NCBI GenBank assembly: GCA_003602665.1
Contig: QQSG01000091.1
Span: 4,239 to 10,250, forward strand
Source: Candidatus Poseidoniales archaeon
GTDB lineage: Archaea > Thermoplasmatota > Poseidoniia > Poseidoniales > Poseidoniaceae
Length of the DNA stretch: 6,012 nucleotides
Direction of reading: 5' to 3'
Below, in pieces: positions 5,768 through 6,012 of this stretch; position 1 is the stretch's first letter; each line of letters opens with the position of its first letter. The notes beneath the pieces are model-generated. The model ran no database searches and was not told the origin of the DNA. It was given only the letters and a program-made list of their open reading frames with translations. Made by a program: the position numbers and the translations under genes.

Positions 5768-6012
5768 ATGGAAGAAAACATCAGTAACGCCATCAAAGAA
5801 GCCATCGAAAACGCTCCAGAGCGTAAATTCGTTGAATCAATGGACATCCAATTTACAATCAAAGATGTCGATTTGAAGAACCCAACTAACCGTATCAAGG
5901 AGGAAGTTCGTCTTCCATCCGGCCGTGGACGGGACGTTCGAATCGCAATGTTCGCTGCTGGTGAAGCAGCAACTCGTGCTCGTGAAGCAGGTATTCACGT
6001 CATTACTCCACC
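5768..6012 (+). CDS. rpl1: Ribosomal protein L1 (uL1), partial (N-terminal 81 codons)
   Basis: The open frame runs off the right edge, giving 81 codons plus two bases of a protein that is normally about 210-220 residues in archaea. The visible part matches archaeal L1 domain I: an N-terminal helix, RKFVESMDIQFTIKDVDLK (19-37), then NPTNRIKEEVRLPSGRGRD (38-56), VRIAMFAAGE (57-66) and the start of the next strand, GIHVITP. LPxGRG followed by a V-[KR]-I-A-x-F-A-x-G-E segment is the family hallmark. L1 binds the L1 stalk of 23S rRNA, assists tRNA exit, and in many species represses its own operon. The ATG is supported by GAGGTG 7 bases upstream. It lies 57 bases after L11 and is probably co-transcribed with it; L10 and P1/L12 would be expected next, outside the window. 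Confidence 0.95.
   Translation, partial: MEENISNAIKEAIENAPERKFVESMDIQFTIKDVDLKNPTNRIKEEVRLPSGRGRDVRIAMFAAGEAATRAREAGIHVITP

Noticed and set aside
1..6012. Insertion sequences, tRNA genes or attachment sites
   Set aside because: No inverted terminal repeats, transposase motifs or tRNA-like cloverleaf were seen. Apart from the spacers the window is filled with coding sequence.

Overview
The window looks archaeal and most resembles marine Thermoplasmatota (Poseidoniales, Marine Group II, or a close relative). The firmest evidence is at the right end: a ribosomal protein L11 (C-terminal half) followed by an archaeal-type ribosomal protein L1, the usual archaeal L11-L1 order. The AT-rich TATA-like element upstream, the Shine-Dalgarno leaders, and a secreted thrombospondin type 3 repeat protein with a C-terminal membrane anchor all fit. 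The lineage call rests on protein style and memory, not on a search.

Layout. Positions 1-5267 hold three genes on the minus strand, read right to left. First is a 733-residue surface protein (5267-3066): signal peptide, choice-of-anchor-V-like domain with a CGCH motif, Ig-like domain, about 14 Ca-binding TSP3-type blocks, one membrane helix and a Trp-rich tail. After 44 bases comes a MacB/LolD-type ABC ATPase (3021-2227). Four bases further is a GTG-started FtsX/MacB-like permease (2222 to beyond position 1), of which 740 codons are visible. The tight ATPase-permease spacing indicates one transcript. Inclusion of the surface protein gene is plausible, because no terminator is visible in the 44-base gap.

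Positions 5268-5428 are a divergent intergenic region. From it a ribosomal protein operon runs on the plus strand: a 93-codon L11 (5429-5710), a 57-base spacer containing a strong hairpin, and L1 (5768 to beyond the right edge).

The most unusual feature is L11. It matches only the rRNA-binding C-terminal domain and starts almost exactly at the domain junction, with an in-frame stop and a strong ribosome binding site upstream and no trace of the N-terminal domain. The second is the L11-L1 spacer, where a GNRA-capped hairpin and a duplicated AGAGGTGA could form a translational switch or an L1 autoregulatory site. The ABC pair probably moves or extracts a lipid, peptide or protein substrate across the membrane. 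A link between it and the surface protein is suggested only by gene order.
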